This document shows positions 4,290-6,608 of a stretch of 6,608 nt of DNA, piece by piece. This DNA is from Holophagaceae bacterium (lineage in GTDB: Bacteria; Acidobacteriota; Holophagae; Holophagales; Holophagaceae): contig JANXYT010000360.1 in assembly GCA_025355915.1 (NCBI GenBank), positions 1 through 6,608 on the forward strand, read 5' to 3'. Each line of letters starts with the position of its first letter. Within the stretch, counting starts at the first letter, position 1. The notes below the pieces were generated by a model. That model had not been told where the DNA came from and did not search any database. It was given only the letters and a program-made list of their open reading frames with translations. A program made the position numbers and the translations under genes.

Positions 4290-5228
4290 CTATGGCTGCG
4301 TCCGTATGTGGGGTCCGGCTGCCAGAGCGGCGGCCAGCGCTCGAACCCTTTCATCGATGGAGTGCTGGGGTCGCCAGCTGCTCGCGGCAAAGAGCTTCCC
4401 GGAATCGAGCCCGAAACCGGGCGGCTGCGCTCCGCCCTCGATTCGCAGCACGGGTTCAGGGTTGCCCTGCTCCCGCCAGGCCTTCTGGAAGGATTCGGCA
4501 AGCGATCGGACCTGAATGGTTTCGCTTGCGGCGTTGTAGATTCCGGATGGGGGCGGGTCCTCCAGGAGGGCCGTCATCAGCGCGGCCAGGTCCCGAAGCT
4601 CGATGAAGCAGACGGTTTGCTCACCGTTGCCGGAGACGCGCAATTCGCCCTTTTTGGCGCCCCTGGCAAAGGCCGCGATCACCCCATCGCTGGGTAGTTC
4701 GATGCCGTAGAAGTGGGGCAGGCGGAGGATCAGATGGCGGACGTCGTCCCCCAGACCCTCGGTCACGATCCGTTCGCTCTCAAGCTTGGCCACCACCTGG
4801 AGATCGGTGGCGCGAACCGGGTCCGCTTCGCGGTAGGGCGGTCTGCCTTCGGCGTAGACCGAATGGATGGAAAAGTGGATGAAGAGGCCCACGCCGCGCC
4901 GTCGAGACCACGTGACCAGGCGCTGGACGGCCTCGACATTGTCTCGGGTTGCGGCCGCAGGATCGGACGCACAGCGGCTGGCGGGCCGACGGGCGGCACA
5001 GTGGACGACGGCCTCGACATCCAAACCTTGATCGGGTGTGAGCTCGGCCAGATCCTGGCGCAGCAGCCGCAGGCGGCCCTCTGCCAAAGGCGCCTCGAAT
5101 TCCGCGAAAAACTCCGGTGAGGGCTCGCTTCGATAGGTGCCTGTCAGCGGCCCGAAGCCGACGGTCAGCAGGTTCCGGAGAATGGCCCGGCCCGCAGAAC
5201 CGGTCGCGCCCGTCACCAGCACCCTCAA
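4290..5228 (-). CDS. Extended-SDR NAD-dependent epimerase/dehydratase-like protein lacking the catalytic Tyr
   Basis: The 312-residue protein has the Rossmann fold of nucleotide-sugar epimerases and dehydratases. The N-terminal VLVTGATGSAGRAIL (3-17) holds the glycine-rich NAD(P) motif, QDL (58-60) and VVHCAARR (74-81) follow as in the family, and HFSIHSVYAEG (118-128) contains the usual Ser region. The YxxxK catalytic motif, however, reads QVVAK (144-148): Lys148 is kept but Tyr is replaced by Gln. The later segments LRLPHFYG (168-175) and IYNAASE (230-236) are typical substrate-side motifs. Translation starts at TTG (5228), supported by GGAGG five bases upstream, and the start overlaps the stop of the ATP-grasp gene in TTGA, so the two are probably coupled. 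It may bind a nucleotide sugar or similar ligand; without Tyr it may use an altered mechanism, or act as a binding or reductase-like protein. The substrate cannot be deduced. Confidence 0.9.
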   Translation of the reverse strand: MRVLVTGATGSAGRAILRNLLTVGFGPLTGTYRSEPSPEFFAEFEAPLAEGRLRLLRQDLAELTPDQGLDVEAVVHCAARRPASRCASDPAAATRDNVEAVQRLVTWSRRRGVGLFIHFSIHSVYAEGRPPYREADPVRATDLQVVAKLESERIVTEGLGDDVRHLILRLPHFYGIELPSDGVIAAFARGAKKGELRVSGNGEQTVCFIELRDLAALMTALLEDPPPSGIYNAASETIQVRSLAESFQKAWREQGNPEPVLRIEGGAQPPGFGLDSGKLFAASSWRPQHSIDERVRALAAALAAGPHIRTQP

Positions 5229-6337
5229 CGGGGCCTCCGCGCGGAGGGCAGCTCGAGGGCCCCGTCACGCTTTAATCGCTCGAGGGCCGATCGATCCATC
5301 GTCAGTTCCGCCGGATGCATGCCGCAGACCCGGTCATAGTTCGTGGCCAGGCAGGCTTGCAGCCCCTCGGGGCCCTCGTTGAGGACCAGCCGCCGCAGGC
5401 AGGCCTCCACCTCATTGAAACCCAGCGAAGCCCGCATCCCGGTTCCACCCGAGAAACGCGGATTGATTTCATAAAAGAAGGGGCCTTCCGCGGTCACCCG
5501 GCCTTGGAAATTGCACGGTCCGGCGTGGCCGATGTCCGCCAGGCGCCTGGCCATCGCCAGAGCCGCGGCCCGCACGCCGGAGATATCGTCCTCCAGTGGC
5601 GTCATGTGCACCACGGCCCCGTTCTTGAGTATGTTGCGGCTGAGGAACACCCCGAACGGTTCACCGTGCCGGTCGCAGAGGACCTGCACCATGTGTTCAT
5701 CCTTCTGGAGCAGCGAGTGGTTCGAGTAGACATCCTCCGCCCGGAGGGTTTGCCTGGACTTGCCCCACTGCACCGGCAGGAGGTAGCTCTGCGCCACATA
5801 GGCGGTGCCTTCGGCCGCCAATTCCTTCAGCTCGGCCTGGCAGAACACCACGCGGACGCCACGGGAAGCGGAGCCGGAGCGCGGTTTGACCAGCAGGGGG
5901 AAACCGCCCAGGTCCAGCAGTTCTTCGGCCCGTTCCAAGGGAACGGTCCGCACGAAAGGCAGGTCGAATGTCTGAAAAAAAGCCGAGCTGCGCTCCTTGT
6001 CGAAGAGCAACCGGTTCACTTCCACGGAGGAGCCGATGAGTGTGCAGCCGATGGCGCCCAGGGCGTCCGACATCGCTGCCAAGGGTTCCAGCTCCGGATC
6101 GAGTCCGGGGATCAAAGCCTGCACCCCCTCCCGGGCACAGGCTTCCAATAACGCATCGCGGTGACCGGGAGCCGAGGTCTTGGGGATGAGGTGCGCACGG
6201 TCACCGCGATACATCCCCGGCGTGTCCGCCGCGGCATCGAAACAGACGACACGGGTCTCCAGGGACGCCAGTTCCAGGGAACGAAGGACCGCGCTGCCCA
6301 CGCCACCGCCCGCACCCATAACGCCAACCGTCAACAT
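5225..6337 (-). CDS. CarB-like ATP-grasp enzyme
   Basis: This 370-residue protein has the layout of stand-alone ATP-grasp ligases related to the carbamoyl-phosphate synthase large subunit, which use ATP to make an acyl-phosphate that is attacked by an amine or similar group. A Rossmann-like N-terminal region begins VGVMGAGGGVGSAVL (4-18). The ATP-grasp part shows DKERSSAFF (113-121), the nucleotide-binding Lys in LLVKPRSGSASRG (148-160), PCNFQGR (274-280) and the metal-binding EINPRFSGG (290-298) with Glu290 and Asn292. Compared with common relatives, there is an extra stretch between VAQSYLLP (181-188) and MVQVLCDRHGEP (216-227). The ATG at 6337 is preceded by GGGAG (6346-6350), eight bases away. 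It is the first gene of a two-gene unit with the SDR protein. Such pairs occur in surface-sugar and small-molecule pathways, so a biosynthetic role is likely, but the substrates are unknown. It is far too short to be CarB itself. Confidence 0.92.
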   Translation of the reverse strand: MLTVGVMGAGGGVGSAVLRSLELASLETRVVCFDAAADTPGMYRGDRAHLIPKTSAPGHRDALLEACAREGVQALIPGLDPELEPLAAMSDALGAIGCTLIGSSVEVNRLLFDKERSSAFFQTFDLPFVRTVPLERAEELLDLGGFPLLVKPRSGSASRGVRVVFCQAELKELAAEGTAYVAQSYLLPVQWGKSRQTLRAEDVYSNHSLLQKDEHMVQVLCDRHGEPFGVFLSRNILKNGAVVHMTPLEDDISGVRAAALAMARRLADIGHAGPCNFQGRVTAEGPFFYEINPRFSGGTGMRASLGFNEVEACLRRLVLNEGPEGLQACLATNYDRVCGMHPAELTMDRSALERLKRDGALELPSARRPR

Positions 6338-6534
6338 GCGGGGAGCTCCCTTCCCCCTTCATTGTCCCGATCCGACCTTCTAAAACCACTGGAAATCGGG
6401 AGGGAGAGGAGGCGGTTGTTCGTGGCGGGCCGCCTGTCTGGGCAGCGGCCGTGGCAGCCTACTTTCCTGAAATGAGGGCGGAGCCTCCCTTGCGCGGCGT
6501 CGATCCCTGCCTGCCACTGTCGTAATCTGGGGCG
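6338..6534. other. Divergent intergenic region with a GC-rich imperfect hairpin
   Basis: This 197-bp gap separates the ATP-grasp gene from the plus-strand gene at the right edge and must hold both promoters, but I find no convincing -35/-10 pair for either. GGCCGC (6428-6433) and GCGGCC (6445-6450) form a 6-bp stem. The palindrome GGGAGCTCCC (6341-6350) overlaps the ribosome binding site of the ATP-grasp gene. Confidence 0.35.
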
Positions 6535-6608
6535 ATGCTGTCCGACCCTGTTCGTCTCGAAGGCCGAATCCTGTTCCTCGCGGAGGATCCGGAGCGGATC
6601 CTCCGCCA
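6535..6608 (+). CDS. N-terminal fragment of an unidentified protein (3' end outside window)
   Basis: Twenty-four complete codons from the ATG at 6535 are visible, reading MLSDPVRLEGRILFLAEDP followed by ERILR, and the frame is still open at the edge. An in-frame TAA at 6523-6525 means the protein cannot begin earlier, and this is the first start codon after it. The RILFLAEDPERI pattern faintly recalls the beginning of a group of aconitase/isopropylmalate-dehydratase-type hydratases, but 24 residues cannot establish this. The only purine-rich sequence upstream (GGGG, 6529-6532) is too close to act as a normal ribosome binding site, so the message could be leaderless or the fragment may start differently. 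It is divergent from the ATP-grasp gene. Confidence 0.55.
   Translation, partial: MLSDPVRLEGRILFLAEDPERILR

Noticed and set aside
5315..6151. A 278-codon open frame on the plus strand
   Set aside because: It is antisense to the ATP-grasp gene, whose motifs are unmistakable. The translation has no recognisable domain.

Overview
The window is GC-rich bacterial chromosome. It encodes rod proteins plus a FlgA chaperone for the flagellar P-ring, so the host is a flagellated diderm. The high GC, the strong hairpin terminators and the overall protein flavour would fit Acidobacteriota of the Holophagae/Geothrix type, but that is an inference and no marker gene here proves it. All genes look intact except the two cut by the window edges.

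Layout, left to right: (1) the 3' end of an NlpC/P60 cell-wall peptidase, with a likely terminator just after it; (2) a single-gene cold-shock protein unit with a structured leader and a textbook terminator; (3) a small uncharacterised gene on the minus strand (91 aa); (4) a divergent intergenic region rich in G-runs and inverted repeats, with a candidate sigma-54 promoter; (5) a plus-strand flagellar block flgF-flgG-flgA (distal rod and P-ring chaperone); (6) a small acidic DUF1292-like gene with a His-rich N-terminus and its own candidate promoter; (7) a perfect 19-bp inverted repeat separating convergent transcription units; (8) a minus-strand pair, a CarB-like ATP-grasp enzyme followed by an extended-SDR (NAD-dependent epimerase-like) protein, with overlapping stop and start codons; (9) the first 24 codons of another plus-strand gene that runs off the right edge.

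How they fit together: FlgF and FlgG build the rod and FlgA assists P-ring assembly around it. The usual partners flgH and flgI do not follow flgA here. The ATP-grasp/SDR pair looks translationally coupled and probably modifies a small metabolite, possibly a nucleotide sugar or surface-glycan precursor. A link to the flagellum (for example glycosylation) is only suggested by proximity. The most unusual points are the SDR protein with Gln where the catalytic Tyr is expected, the extra segment inside the ATP-grasp protein, the 19-bp inverted repeat without a T-tract, and the structured leaders of the csp and flgF genes. I see no mobile element, CRISPR array, tRNA or rRNA, and no clear undescribed multi-gene system beyond the ATP-grasp/SDR pair.
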